A stretch of DNA of 64,000 nucleotides. It comes from Lawsonibacter faecis (GTDB lineage Bacteria; Bacillota; Clostridia; Oscillospirales; Oscillospiraceae). How positions within the stretch are numbered: the first letter of the stretch is position 1; each line of letters begins with the position of its first letter. Shown one piece after another: positions 23,656-33,228 of this stretch. The notes under the pieces are model-generated. The model did no database searches. It was given only the letters and a program-made list of their open reading frames with translations, and was not told the DNA's origin. The translations under genes were made by a program, and so were the position numbers. Where the stretch lies: contig NZ_JACOPQ010000010.1 in NCBI RefSeq assembly GCF_014287675.1, positions 62,001 to 126,000 on the forward strand, given 5' to 3'.

Positions 23656-24972
23656 ATGCCTAAAAACGACGAACGTAAGCCGGTACGCTGTTCCTTCTGC
23701 GGCAAGCACCAGGAGCAGGTCGCCCGCATCATCGCGGGGCCGGGTGCCTATATCTGCAACGAGTGCGTCCATCTCTGCATGAGCATTCTGGACGATGCGT
23801 ACGACCCGGAGGAGCAGGCCGCTCCCGACATCCCGGACGTGATCCCCACGCCCCGGGAGATTCGCGAGGTGCTGGACCAATACATTATCGGCCAGGAGAC
23901 CGCCAAGGTGGCGCTCTCCGTGGCGGTGTACAACCACTACAAGCGCATCTATTTCGGCGGCGCGGACGGGGTGGAGCTGCAGAAGAGCAATATCCTGCTG
24001 CTGGGACCCACGGGCAGCGGCAAGACCCTCTTCGCCCAGACGCTGGCCCGCATCCTGAAGGTGCCCTTTGCCATCGCCGACGCCACCACGCTCACCGAGG
24101 CGGGCTACGTGGGCGACGACGTGGAGAACATCCTCCTGCGTCTGGTCCAGGCCGCCGACTTTGATATCGAGCTTGCCGAGCGCGGCATCATCTATATCGA
24201 CGAGATGGACAAAATCACCCGCAAGAGTGAGAATACCTCCATCACCCGGGACGTGTCCGGCGAGGGCGTGCAGCAGGCCCTGCTGAAAATTCTGGAGGGC
24301 ACCGTGGCCAATGTGCCGCCCCAGGGGGGGCGGAAGCACCCCCATCAGGAGTTCATCCAGATCAACACCAAAAACATCCTCTTTATCTGCGGCGGCGCGT
24401 TCGACGGCATTGAGAAAATCATTGAGCGCCGCCTGGATAAGAAGTCCATGGGCTTCGGTGCGGAGATCCAGAGCAAGAAGGAGCGGGACGCGTCCGCCCT
24501 GCTGGGCGAGATTCAACCCCACGACCTCATCAAGTTCGGCATCATCCCCGAGCTGGTGGGCCGGCTGCCTGTGGTCACCACTCTGCGCTCCCTGAACCGG
24601 GAGCAGCTCATGCAGATTCTCACAGAGCCCAAAAACGCCCTGGTGAAGCAGTATGAAAAGCTCCTGGAGTACGACAATGTGGAGCTTGTCTTCGAGCCGG
24701 AGGCCCTGGAGGCCGCGGCCGACAAGGCCATCGAGCGTGAAATCGGCGCCCGCGGCCTGCGCGCCGTGCTGGAGGAGACCATGACCAGGGTCATGTACGA
24801 CGTCCCGTCCGATCCCACCATCACCAAGGTAATCATCACCGGCGCCTGTGTGCGGGGCGAGGAAGAGCCGGCCCTGGAGCGCGACAGCGAGCGCACCGAG
24901 CGCCCCCGTCTGGGCAGCGCGGCCCTCCGCGCAGAGAAGGGCGGCCTGCCCGCCCAGGGCAACGTCTCCTGA
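23656..24972 (+). CDS. clpX: Clp protease ATP-binding subunit ClpX
   Basis: 438 residues. N-terminal zinc finger with C12, C15, C34 and C37; AAA+ Walker A GPTGSGKT (117-124); Walker B 'IIYIDEMDK'; sensor and 'ARGLRAVLEE' region near the end. It unfolds tagged proteins and feeds ClpP. The C-terminus carries about 25 extra polar residues after the normal end. Confidence 0.97.
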   Translation: MPKNDERKPVRCSFCGKHQEQVARIIAGPGAYICNECVHLCMSILDDAYDPEEQAAPDIPDVIPTPREIREVLDQYIIGQETAKVALSVAVYNHYKRIYFGGADGVELQKSNILLLGPTGSGKTLFAQTLARILKVPFAIADATTLTEAGYVGDDVENILLRLVQAADFDIELAERGIIYIDEMDKITRKSENTSITRDVSGEGVQQALLKILEGTVANVPPQGGRKHPHQEFIQINTKNILFICGGAFDGIEKIIERRLDKKSMGFGAEIQSKKERDASALLGEIQPHDLIKFGIIPELVGRLPVVTTLRSLNREQLMQILTEPKNALVKQYEKLLEYDNVELVFEPEALEAAADKAIEREIGARGLRAVLEETMTRVMYDVPSDPTITKVIITGACVRGEEEPALERDSERTERPRLGSAALRAEKGGLPAQGNVS

Positions 24973-25003
24973 CGCGCAGCAGAATACCATTTAATATTAT
25001 CGC

Positions 25004-25078
25004 AAAGGGCGGGCGGCCGGTGGCCGTCCCTACTCCCCACGAGGGTATGTAGGGGCGCCCATTGGGCGCTCGCCGTCT
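25004..25078. repeat. GC-rich intergenic repeat with two inverted repeats
   Basis: Between clpX and lon: GGGCGGGCGGCC..GGCCGTCCC and TAGGGGCGCCCATTGGGCGC form adjacent palindromes. The look is that of dispersed REP-type repeats. Only one copy lies in the window, so repetition cannot be shown here. Confidence 0.4.
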
Positions 25079-25095
25079 ATAAGGAAGTGATCCGA

Positions 25096-27501
25096 ATGAC
25101 CAAAACCAAGAGCCCTGTCGTGATGCCCGCGCTGGCGCTGCGGGGGTTGACTATCTTCCCCAATATGCTGCTTCACTTCGACGTGGGGCGGGAGGCATCC
25201 ATCAAGGCGTTGGACGAGGCCATGGCCACGGGGCAGCCGATTTTTCTGGTGGCGCAGAAGGAGATCACCGTGGAGACCCCCAGGGCCGAGGACCTCTTCT
25301 CCATCGGCACCATCTCCAACATCCGGCAGATCCTCCGCCTGCCCGGCGACAATGTGCGGGTCATGGTGGAAGGTGTGGCCCGGGGCCAGCTGGCCGGCCT
25401 CTGCCAGACGGCGCCCTACCTCATAGCGGAGGTGGCGGAGATCGAGGCGGGTGAGAGCGTCAGAAGCTCGCCGCGCACCGAGGCGCTGATCCGCCGCACC
25501 TACGATCTCTTTGAGACCTACTCCGAGCTTGCGCCCAGGATGACGCCCGACGTGCTGCTGAGCGTGCTCTCCAGCGACGATCCTGGCTATATCGCCGACT
25601 ACATCGCTCAGAATATCGCCATGCGCGCCGGGGACAAGCAGGCCGTTCTGGAGGAGCTGCGCCCGGTCCGCCGCCTGGAAAAGCTCTATCAGCTTCTCCG
25701 CCGGGAGGTGGAGATCCTGGAGCTGGAGCAGGGGATGCAGAACAAGGTCCGGGAGAGCCTGACCCAGAACCAGAAAGACTACTTCCTCCGGGAACAGCTC
25801 AAGGTCATCCAGCAGGAACTGGGTGAGGATGGCGGCGGCGACAGCGAGGCGGCCGAGTACCGGGAGAAAATTGCCCGGGCCAAGCTGCCGGCCGAGGTGG
25901 AGGAGAAGCTCAGAAAGGAGCTGGGGCGGCTGGAGAAGCAGCCCTTTGGCTCCGCCGAGGCCACCGTCCTGCGCAACTATCTGGATATTTGCCTGGAGCT
26001 GCCGTGGAACCGGAAGAGCAAAGAGCGCACCGACGTGGCTGCGGCCAGGAGGGTGCTGGACGCCGACCACTTCGGCCTGGAGAAGGTCAAGGAGCGGATT
26101 CTGGAGTTCCTCTCCGTAAAGCAGCTGGCCCCGGAGCTGAAGGGGCAAGTGCTCTGCCTTGTCGGACCGCCCGGCGTCGGCAAGACCTCCATCGCGATGT
26201 CCGTCGCCCGGGCCACCAACCGGAAGCTGGCCCGGATCTCCCTGGGCGGTATCCACGACGAGGCCGAGATTCGCGGCCACCGCAAGACCTATGTGGGCGC
26301 CATGCCCGGAAGAATCATTGCGGGCGTCCGCCAGGCGGGAAGCAGTAATCCTTTACTCCTGCTGGACGAGATAGACAAGCTGGTATCCAGCATCCACGGC
26401 GACCCTGCCTCGGCGCTGCTGGAGGTGCTGGATGGGGAGCAGAACAGCACCTTCCGGGACCACTTTCTGGAGCTGCCCTACGACCTGTCCGACGTGCTCT
26501 TCATTACCACCGCCAATACCACAGATACCATTCCCAGGCCCCTGCTGGACCGCATGGAGGTCATTGAGCTCACCAGCTATACCGACGAGGAGAAGCTGCA
26601 GATCGCCAGGCGGCATCTGCTGCCCAAGGAGCTCAGGCGCCACGGCCTGAAAAAAGCCCAGCTCAAGCTGACCGACGACGCTATTCGGGAGATCATCACC
26701 GGCTACACCAGGGAGTCCGGCGTCCGGGTCCTGGAGCGGGAGCTGGCGGCCCTCTGCCGAAAGGCGGCAATGCGTGTTGTGACAGATGGTGTAAAGTCTA
26801 TCTCCATCACGGGCGACAACCTGGAAGGGTATCTGGGCGTGCGCAAGTATCAGCCGGAGCGGCTGCCCGGACTGGAGCAGGTGGGCGTGGTAAACGGCCT
26901 GGCCTGGACCAGCGTGGGCGGCGAGCTGCTGGAGGTGGAGGCCAACGTGGTCCCCGGCACCGGCAAGGTGGAGCTGACCGGAAACCTGGGGGACGTGATG
27001 AAGGAGTCTGCCCATGCGGCCCTCACCTATATCCGCAGCCGGGCCGCCCAGCTCGGCATTGAGCAGGATTTTTATAAAAATAAGGACATCCACGTCCACT
27101 TCCCGGAGGGGGCGGTTCCCAAGGACGGGCCGTCGGCCGGCGTGGCGATTACGGTCGCCATGGTCTCCGCCCTCACCAATACGCCGGTTAAGCGGTGTAT
27201 TGCAATGACGGGTGAAATCACGCTGCGCGGCAGAGTGCTGGCCATCGGCGGCCTGAAGGAGAAGACGATGGCCGCCCTGCGCAGCGGAATAAAGACCGTG
27301 CTTATCCCCGCGGACAATGTGAAGGACCTGGAGGAGATTGACCAGACAGTCCGGGCGGCGCTCCATTTTGTTCCGGTGGAGCAGGCCGACGCCGCCCTTG
27401 CCGAGGCCCTCAGCCTGACCATGTCCGCCCAGGGCCAGGAGCTGGCCGGGCGGGCCGCCGAGAGCAGGCGGGCGGAGGCCGGACTCAACCTCAAGCAGTA
27501 G
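25096..27501 (+). CDS. lon: ATP-dependent protease Lon
   Basis: 801 residues. N-terminal substrate-binding domain, AAA+ Walker A 'GPPGVGKTS', and a C-terminal serine-lysine protease domain with Ser680 in 'PKDGPSAG' and Lys723, 43 residues apart as in E. coli. It degrades damaged and regulatory proteins. I chose ATG 25096 with AAGGAAG upstream; GTG 25087 lies inside that site. It sits next to clpX and engB, a common Firmicute order. Confidence 0.96.
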   Translation: MTKTKSPVVMPALALRGLTIFPNMLLHFDVGREASIKALDEAMATGQPIFLVAQKEITVETPRAEDLFSIGTISNIRQILRLPGDNVRVMVEGVARGQLAGLCQTAPYLIAEVAEIEAGESVRSSPRTEALIRRTYDLFETYSELAPRMTPDVLLSVLSSDDPGYIADYIAQNIAMRAGDKQAVLEELRPVRRLEKLYQLLRREVEILELEQGMQNKVRESLTQNQKDYFLREQLKVIQQELGEDGGGDSEAAEYREKIARAKLPAEVEEKLRKELGRLEKQPFGSAEATVLRNYLDICLELPWNRKSKERTDVAAARRVLDADHFGLEKVKERILEFLSVKQLAPELKGQVLCLVGPPGVGKTSIAMSVARATNRKLARISLGGIHDEAEIRGHRKTYVGAMPGRIIAGVRQAGSSNPLLLLDEIDKLVSSIHGDPASALLEVLDGEQNSTFRDHFLELPYDLSDVLFITTANTTDTIPRPLLDRMEVIELTSYTDEEKLQIARRHLLPKELRRHGLKKAQLKLTDDAIREIITGYTRESGVRVLERELAALCRKAAMRVVTDGVKSISITGDNLEGYLGVRKYQPERLPGLEQVGVVNGLAWTSVGGELLEVEANVVPGTGKVELTGNLGDVMKESAHAALTYIRSRAAQLGIEQDFYKNKDIHVHFPEGAVPKDGPSAGVAITVAMVSALTNTPVKRCIAMTGEITLRGRVLAIGGLKEKTMAALRSGIKTVLIPADNVKDLEEIDQTVRAALHFVPVEQADAALAEALSLTMSAQGQELAGRAAESRRAEAGLNLKQ

Positions 27502-27543
27502 CCGGGCGCGGTATGGGAGAGCCATGCCGGGAAAGGAGCCTCT

Positions 27544-28143
27544 ATGCCATTGAACCTACAAAAGGCGGAATTCATCCGCTCCGCCGCCAGCGCGGCGGAT
27601 TTTCCCCGGGACATGCTGCCGCAGGTGGTCTTCTCCGGAAGATCCAACGTGGGCAAGTCCTCGGTCATCAACAAGCTGCTTCTGCGCAAAAACATCGCCC
27701 GTGTGGGGGCCGCGCCGGGGAAGACCACCCATATCAATTACTTTCTCATCGACGGGAAGGTCTACCTGGTGGATCTGCCGGGCTATGGCTACGCCAAGGT
27801 CTCCATGGCGGAGAAGGCGCGCTGGGGCCGGCTCATTGAGAGCTGGTTTGCGGACACCTCGCTGATGACCCTGGGCGTAATGATCGTGGATGCGCGCCAC
27901 AAGCCCACGGCGGACGACTGCACCATGGGCGAGTGGTTCAAGCAGAGCGGCAAGCCCTTCGTCGTTGTGGCGAACAAGCTGGACAAGCTGAAAAAAAGTG
28001 AAATAGAGCCCAATATGGCCCGTATCCGCGAGACGCTTGAGCTGGCGGAGAATGTGAAGGTGATTCCCTTTTCGGCCGAGAAGGGAGACGGCCGGCAGGA
28101 GCTGCTGAGCGCCATTTTGGGAGCTGTGGGGGAGAGTCTATGA
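27544..28143 (+). CDS. engB: Ribosome biogenesis GTP-binding protein EngB/YsxC
   Basis: 199 residues with G1 'GRSNVGKSS', G3 'DLPGYGYAKV', G4 'NKLDKLKKSE'. The 'FSGRSNVGKSS' and 'PGKT.HINYF' stretches mark the EngB family, needed for 50S assembly. Located directly after lon as in Bacillus. The stop overlaps the next start (ATGA). Confidence 0.95.
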   Translation: MPLNLQKAEFIRSAASAADFPRDMLPQVVFSGRSNVGKSSVINKLLLRKNIARVGAAPGKTTHINYFLIDGKVYLVDLPGYGYAKVSMAEKARWGRLIESWFADTSLMTLGVMIVDARHKPTADDCTMGEWFKQSGKPFVVVANKLDKLKKSEIEPNMARIRETLELAENVKVIPFSAEKGDGRQELLSAILGAVGESL

Positions 28144-28892
28144 AATTCGTGCGATTTGAGCGGGCGGGGGAGCCCGCATGGGGCGTGTTAAAGGGGGAGA
28201 CCGTGCGCACCTTGGCCCACGCGCCCTATCAGAGCGTCTCTTACGACGGCGGCCTGCTCCCGCTGTCCGAGTGCCGTCTGCTGGCCCCCTGTGAGCCGAC
28301 CAAGATCGTCTGCGTGGGGAAGAATTACTACGACCATGCCATGGAGATGGGGGAGGGCGTGCCCGACAGGCCCATCCTGTTCCTGAAGGCGCCCAACACC
28401 CTTAACTGCCACGAGGGCAGGGTCCACGCCCCGGCCTTCGTCACCCGCCTGGACTACGAGGGGGAGCTGGCCTTCGTGGTGAAGAAGCGGGCAAAGGACG
28501 TAAAGGCGAAAGACTTTGCGGAGTATATTCTGGGCTATACCTGCCTCAATGACGTGACCGCCAGGGACATTCAGAAATCGGACGGACAGTGGAGCAGGGG
28601 CAAGAGTATGGACGGGTTTGCGCCGGTCGGACCCTGGGTGGTGGACGGCGTGGACGGGGCGGATCTCGCCATTGAGACCCGGCTGAACGGCGAGACCGTT
28701 CAGAAATCCCGGACCTCCCTCTTCATGACCAAGCTCCCGGAGCTGATGGAGTTCATCACCGCCTCCATGACCCTGGAGCCCGGCGATGTGGTGACCACCG
28801 GCACCCCTGCCGGAATCGGCGCCATGAAGCCCGGCGATGTGGTCGAGGTGGAGATTGAGGGCATCGGAGTGCTGCGCAGCCATATTGTGTGA
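28140..28892 (+). CDS. Fumarylacetoacetate hydrolase family protein
   Basis: 250 residues. Family features are 'KIVCVGKNYYDHAMEMG', 'PILFLKAPNT', 'LDYEGELAFVV' (metal-binding Glu-x-Glu) and 'VTTGTPAGIG'. Members hydrolyse or decarboxylate acylpyruvates or oxaloacetate; the substrate here is unknown. It overlaps engB by 4 nt. Confidence 0.88.
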   Translation: MKFVRFERAGEPAWGVLKGETVRTLAHAPYQSVSYDGGLLPLSECRLLAPCEPTKIVCVGKNYYDHAMEMGEGVPDRPILFLKAPNTLNCHEGRVHAPAFVTRLDYEGELAFVVKKRAKDVKAKDFAEYILGYTCLNDVTARDIQKSDGQWSRGKSMDGFAPVGPWVVDGVDGADLAIETRLNGETVQKSRTSLFMTKLPELMEFITASMTLEPGDVVTTGTPAGIGAMKPGDVVEVEIEGIGVLRSHIV

Positions 28893-28898
28893 CGAATA

Positions 28899-28939
28899 GA
28901 GGAGGCCGTCCCGGAGACCGGAGACGGCCTCCTCCGTTT
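28899..28939 (+). terminator. Rho-independent terminator
   Basis: GAGGAGGCCGTC (28899-28910) pairs exactly with GACGGCCTCCTC (28923-28934), then CGTTTT. Confidence 0.85.
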
Positions 28940-28994
28940 TGACGGAGCAGGCCGGGGCAGAATCCTTCGCAGCGGGAAACACTGCTCCAACACC

Positions 28995-29023
28995 TTGTGT
29001 TTTGAGCGCCGATTTGCTATAAT
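28995..29023 (+). promoter_or_regulatory. Promoter of phosphatase operon
   Basis: TTGTGT (28995-29000), 17-nt spacer, TATAAT (29018-29023). It likely drives the phosphatase-protease-scpAB run. Confidence 0.65.
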
Positions 29024-29070
29024 AATGTCCAATATTTCATCTGCTGCACAAGGGAAGGGGGAGCGTTGCC

Positions 29071-29769
29071 GTGCTGCGCCATATCTTGCTTGGAACCATG
29101 CGCAATCTCCGGGATTTGGGCGGATATCCCACGGCGGACGGCCGCTGTACGCGGTATGAGCGCCTCCTCCGGGGCGATCTGCCCCAGGGCTTTACCGGGA
29201 GGGACGCGGACTGGCTGCTGCGCCGGAACATCACGACGGTGGTGGATCTGCGCAGCAGGTGGGAGGCGGAGAACAGGCCCTGTGCGCTGCGAGATCTCCC
29301 CGGCTTCACCTACCGCCACCACGTCCTGGCGGGCGGCGAGACGCCGCCCAATGCCGAGGACGACGTGGCGGGCGGTTATTTCCGTATGCTGGACCGGCCG
29401 GAAAACGTGCTGCCCATTATGAGCGCGATAGCGGACGCCGGCGGCGGGGTGCTGTTCCACTGCACGGCGGGGAAGGACCGCACCGGCTGCGTCGCCGCCC
29501 TTCTGCTGGCCTGCGCGGGCGTGGGGCTGGACGATATTTTGGCGGACTATCAGATCTCCGAGACCTACATGCTGGACTGGGTGCGCCAGGCTGCGGCCCA
29601 GATGCCGGACAAGGCGGCTTTTGTCGGGCGCTCCAAGAGCGAGTATATGGAGGGCTGCCTTGACCTGGTGAACGCCAAATACGGCGGCGTGGAGGGCTAT
29701 CTCCGGGCCGTGGGACTGACGGACGGGCAGCTCGGGCGCCTGCGGGGCAAATTGCTGGACACAGACTGA
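29071..29769 (+). CDS. Tyrosine-protein phosphatase (PTP/DSP-like)
   Basis: 232 residues. The catalytic loop HCTAGKDRTG (130-139) has Cys131 and Arg137 in CX5R spacing; the N-terminal 'NLRDLGGYPTADG' marks the bacterial Tyr_phosphatase_3 group, which acts on protein phosphotyrosine or phosphoinositides. The start is a GTG; ribosome site GGGGGAG is about 10 nt upstream. Cytoplasmic, no signal peptide. Confidence 0.85.
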   Translation: MLRHILLGTMRNLRDLGGYPTADGRCTRYERLLRGDLPQGFTGRDADWLLRRNITTVVDLRSRWEAENRPCALRDLPGFTYRHHVLAGGETPPNAEDDVAGGYFRMLDRPENVLPIMSAIADAGGGVLFHCTAGKDRTGCVAALLLACAGVGLDDILADYQISETYMLDWVRQAAAQMPDKAAFVGRSKSEYMEGCLDLVNAKYGGVEGYLRAVGLTDGQLGRLRGKLLDTD

Positions 29770-29786
29770 CGAAGGGTGGCGTACCT

Positions 29787-30446
29787 TTGCGCGGAATACA
29801 AACTGTCTTAAACAATCTGGACTGGATGGGCCTGGTCTCCCTGCTGCTGAGCGCAGTGGGAGTGCTTCTATGCATGACGGTCCATGAGCTCTGCCACGGA
29901 CTGACAGCCTGCCGGCTGGGGGACCCGACGGCGAAGCGCATGGGCCGGCTGAGCCTGAATCCGATCAAGCATATTGACATCCTGGGGTTTGCGATGCTGC
30001 TCTTCGTGGGCGTGGGCTGGGCGAAGCCCGTCCCCGTGGATATGCGCTATTTTAAGCGTCCCAAGCGGGACATGGCGCTGACCGCCCTGGCGGGGCCCGT
30101 GTCCAATATGGTATTGTCCTTTCTGCTGCTGGCCCTCTACTCCGGGCTGGTTCGGATTCTTCCGGGCGGGCTGGCCGCCTACTTTCTGCTCAATTTTCTC
30201 TCCAGGACGGCGGTGATGAGCATCGGCCTGGGACTTTTCAACCTGCTGCCCATCTCGCCCCTGGACGGATCAAAGATTTTGTTTTCCCTGTTTCCGGACA
30301 AGGTATACTATACCATATTGCGGTATGAGCGTTACGTCATGATCCCGCTGATGATTCTGATGTTCGTCGGGGTGTTCGACGGCCTGCTGGACTTCTGTAT
30401 CAACGGGGTGCTGGGCGTGATGCTCAGAATGGTGGGTTTGACGTAA
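29787..30446 (+). CDS. Site-2 protease family protein (M50)
   Basis: 219 residues, five to six membrane spans. Zinc motif HELCH (33-37) and 'LFNLLPISPLDGSKIL' supplying the third ligand. It starts at TTG with a GAAGGG site. Unlike the SpoIVFB-like enzyme at 13881, it precedes scpA and belongs to the compact group with 'SLNPIKHID', common upstream of scpA/scpB in Clostridia. Substrate unknown. Confidence 0.88.
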   Translation: MRGIQTVLNNLDWMGLVSLLLSAVGVLLCMTVHELCHGLTACRLGDPTAKRMGRLSLNPIKHIDILGFAMLLFVGVGWAKPVPVDMRYFKRPKRDMALTALAGPVSNMVLSFLLLALYSGLVRILPGGLAAYFLLNFLSRTAVMSIGLGLFNLLPISPLDGSKILFSLFPDKVYYTILRYERYVMIPLMILMFVGVFDGLLDFCINGVLGVMLRMVGLT

Positions 30447-30485
30447 CCGGCATATGAAATTTGATCCGGCAGGGAGGTGACCGCC

Positions 30486-31286
30486 ATGGAGACGCCCATC
30501 TTTCATCTGGAGAAGGTGGTTAAGGCAAAATCCGAGGACATGGAGGACTTCACCGGGCCTCTGGACCTGATTCTCAGCCTGCTGTCCAAGAACAGGATGG
30601 AGATCAAGGACATCCAGATTGCCGTGATTCTGGAGCAGTACATGACCTGGATGGCCCGGCGCAAGCAGCTTGATCTGGAGGTCGCCAGCGAGTTTGTCAC
30701 CATGGCGGCCCAACTGGTGTTCATCAAGACCCGTATGCTCCTTTCCATCAACGACGAGGAGGCCCTCTCCGAGATGGAGCAGCTGATCGCCTCCCTGGAG
30801 GAGCACCAGCGGCACGAGAACTTCACCCGCATCAAGGGCGTGATTCCCGAGCTCTCCGACCGCTTCGCCATCGGCAGGGACTACATTACCAAGGTGCCCG
30901 AGGCGATCCCGGTCAACAGGAGCTACCGCTATCACCACAAGGCGGAGGATCTGCGCAGGGCCATGCTCTCGGTGATGGAGCGGACGGACCACCGCCTGCC
31001 GCCGCCGATGGCGGCTTTTGAAGGGATCGTGGGCCGGGAGCCCTACCCGGTGTCCGACAAGGCGGGCGAGATTGTCCAGCGGCTGGTCCGGTTCGGGGTC
31101 ACGCGGTTCCGTGCGCTCTTTCAGGGCAACCGCAGCCGCTCGGAGATTGTTGCAACCTTTATCGCCGTGCTGGAGCTCTGCAAGGCCAAAAAAATCCGCC
31201 TGGCGGGCACCGAGTCGGACTGTACCGTGACCTGTACGACGGGCGAGGCGGAGCCGGATTTTGAATTCTCCACCGATGTGGTTTAG
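30486..31286 (+). CDS. scpA: Segregation and condensation protein A
   Basis: 266 residues. 'FTGPLDLILSLLSKNRMEIKDIQIA' in parts is the kleisin N-terminal signature; the C-terminal winged helix includes 'FRALFQGNRSRSEIVATFIAVLELCK'. ScpA bridges SMC heads with ScpB. Start ATG 30486 has GGGAGGTGA; the GTG at 30477 lies within that site. Confidence 0.95.
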   Translation: METPIFHLEKVVKAKSEDMEDFTGPLDLILSLLSKNRMEIKDIQIAVILEQYMTWMARRKQLDLEVASEFVTMAAQLVFIKTRMLLSINDEEALSEMEQLIASLEEHQRHENFTRIKGVIPELSDRFAIGRDYITKVPEAIPVNRSYRYHHKAEDLRRAMLSVMERTDHRLPPPMAAFEGIVGREPYPVSDKAGEIVQRLVRFGVTRFRALFQGNRSRSEIVATFIAVLELCKAKKIRLAGTESDCTVTCTTGEAEPDFEFSTDVV

Positions 31287-31380
31287 GCCTTGTTTGAAAA
31301 AATGCCGGACGGGTTCCGTCCGGACAGAACAAAAGTATAAGGGGTTTCCGCGCGGCATCGGCCGGGCGGGAGATAGGTTT

Positions 31381-32097
31381 ATGGATTTAAAGGAAATGGA
31401 GTCGGCCATTGAGGGCATTCTCTTTGCCGCCGGGGACAGTGTGGGAGTAGAGCGGATCTGCATGACGCTGGAGGTGGACCGGGAGACGGTGGACTCGGTC
31501 TGCCAGAAGCTGGCCGACGACTACCGCTACCAGCGCCGGGGCATCCGGCTGGTGCGGATGGACAACAGCTATCAGCTCTGCTCGGCCCCGGAGTATGCGG
31601 ACTACATCCGTAAGGCCTTTGAGAGCCGCAAGCCCGCCCGGCTGTCCCAGCCCGCGCTGGAGGTGCTCTCCATTATCGCCTACTATCAGCCGGCCACCCG
31701 GGCCTACGTGGACCAGATCCGCGGTGTGGACAGCTCCTACACCGTGGGACTTCTGCTGGAGCGGGACCTGATTGAGGAGTGCGGCCGCCTGGCCGTGCCG
31801 GGCAGGCCCATCCTGTACCGAACCACACAGACCTTTCTGCGGTCCTTCGGGCTCGCCAGCCTTGAGGAGCTGCCCGAGCTCCCCAACGCCAGCGCCGAGG
31901 ACGGGCAGATTGCCCTGGAGATGCGCTCCGCGGTGGAGAAGCTGAGGGCGGAACAGGAGGCTGCGGCCGGCGCCGGGGCGGAGGAGGAGATCTCGGAGGA
32001 GGAGCTTCTGGCCGCCGCCGAGGAGCTGGCCCGGAACGAGAAGCGGGAAACCGCGGACGGCGAGACGGCGGCGCTGCCGCCGGAGACGGAGGAGTAG
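31381..32097 (+). CDS. scpB: Segregation and condensation protein B
   Basis: 238 residues. Two winged-helix domains, with the conserved 'LSQPALEVLSIIAYYQPATRAYVDQIRGVDS' region in parts and 'GRPILYRTTQTFLRSFGL'. It ends in a long acidic Glu/Ala tail (about 185-238). It binds ScpA and SMC. Start chosen at ATG 31381 with GGGAGA upstream; the upstream in-phase extension overlaps the end of scpA. Confidence 0.94.
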   Translation: MDLKEMESAIEGILFAAGDSVGVERICMTLEVDRETVDSVCQKLADDYRYQRRGIRLVRMDNSYQLCSAPEYADYIRKAFESRKPARLSQPALEVLSIIAYYQPATRAYVDQIRGVDSSYTVGLLLERDLIEECGRLAVPGRPILYRTTQTFLRSFGLASLEELPELPNASAEDGQIALEMRSAVEKLRAEQEAAAGAGAEEEISEEELLAAAEELARNEKRETADGETAALPPETEE

Positions 32098-32100
32098 ACC

Positions 32101-32721
32101 ATGGGGATCCTGCGGGTCCTGGGAATCATCATTCTTGTCCTGCTGCTGATATCCCTCATTCGGATCGGCGGTACGGCTGAGTACGGCGAGGCGGGCATTC
32201 TGGTCCGCGCGCGGCTGGGCTTCATCCGGTTTACGGTCTACCCCCGCAAAAAAAAGGTGAAGAAAAAGCCTGCAAAAGAAAAGAAGCCGGAGCGGGAGCA
32301 GTCCGCGCCCGGGGAGACGCCGCCCTCCAAACCGGGCGGGCTGTTCAGCACCGTGAAGGAGTTTCTGCCCCTGGTGGCCGACGCGGCCGGGCAGTTCAAA
32401 CGGAAAATCAGGGTGGACAGGCTCTGTCTGGACTTTACCGCCGCGGCCCCCGACCCGGCGGCGGCGGCCATGGCGTTTGGCGGGGCAAACGCTGCGCTGG
32501 GTATGATTTGGCCCATTTTCGAGAATAATTTCAATATTCAGGACCGGCGTATCCGCACGGAGGTGGACTTCAACCGCCGGGAGCCGGTGATTTATGTGTT
32601 CGCGTCCTTTTCCCTCACCATCGGGCAGGCCGTGGTCCTGGGGATACGGCTATGTGCACGCTTTTTAAAGGTACTCTCACACCTGAAGACCCGGCAGAAA
32701 AAACAGAAAGAGGCGGTTTGA
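32101..32721 (+). CDS. DUF2953 domain membrane protein
   Basis: 206 residues: an N-terminal membrane span (about 4-20), a Lys/Pro-rich cytoplasmic or surface linker (about 50-78), then a folded part with 'FENNFNIQDRRIRTEVDFNRREPVIYVFASFSLTIG' in sections. This matches DUF2953, whose gene lies just before ytfJ in many spore formers. Function unknown; a sporulation role is inferred only from position. Confidence 0.8.
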   Translation: MGILRVLGIIILVLLLISLIRIGGTAEYGEAGILVRARLGFIRFTVYPRKKKVKKKPAKEKKPEREQSAPGETPPSKPGGLFSTVKEFLPLVADAAGQFKRKIRVDRLCLDFTAAAPDPAAAAMAFGGANAALGMIWPIFENNFNIQDRRIRTEVDFNRREPVIYVFASFSLTIGQAVVLGIRLCARFLKVLSHLKTRQKKQKEAV

Positions 32722-32723
32722 CC

Positions 32724-33137
32724 ATGGAAAACAAGCAGCATCCCATCGGCGATCTGATGAGCACCACCATGCAGAAGATCCGCGAGATGGTGGACGTAAA
32801 CACCATCATCGGCGCGCCTATCCAGACCGGAGAGGTCACCATCATCCCCGTGTCCAAGGTGAGCTTCGGCTTCGCCTCGGGCGGCAGCGACTTCACCACC
32901 AAGAATCAGAAGCCCGAGGCGGACAACGCCTTCGGCGGCGGCAGCGGCGCGGGCGTGAACATCATGCCCATCGCCTTCCTCATCGTCAAGGGCGACTCCG
33001 TGCGCCTGCTGCCCGTGGCGCCCCCGCCCGGCACCACTGTGGACCGGGTGGTGGAGATGGTGCCCGAGGTCATCGACCGGGTCACCGGCTTCATCGAAAA
33101 GCAGCAGGACAAGAAGGAGCCCGACAGCGCGTTTTAA
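32724..33137 (+). CDS. ytfJ: Sporulation protein YtfJ (GerW family)
   Basis: 137 residues. 'IIGAPIQTGEVTIIPVSKVSFGFASGGSD' in two parts and 'GGGSGAGVNIMPIAFLIV' are the GerW/YtfJ core. The protein is needed for normal spore germination in Bacillus. An in-phase extension lies in the DUF2953 gene; ATG 32724 is the sensible start. Position between DUF2953 and dacF is conserved in spore formers. Confidence 0.93.
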   Translation: MENKQHPIGDLMSTTMQKIREMVDVNTIIGAPIQTGEVTIIPVSKVSFGFASGGSDFTTKNQKPEADNAFGGGSGAGVNIMPIAFLIVKGDSVRLLPVAPPPGTTVDRVVEMVPEVIDRVTGFIEKQQDKKEPDSAF

Positions 33138-33228
33138 CCCCGGGAGAATTCCGCGGCGGCCGGGGACATAAAAGAGGCCGGACAGGGCCATACTAGCACC
33201 ATCTATCGTGTTTTCGAGGTGGCGCAGT

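Noticed and set aside
22867..24990. Long minus-strand ORF opposite clpP and clpX
   Set aside because: It is a shadow of two clear genes in GC-rich sequence. It has no family motif and no ribosome site.
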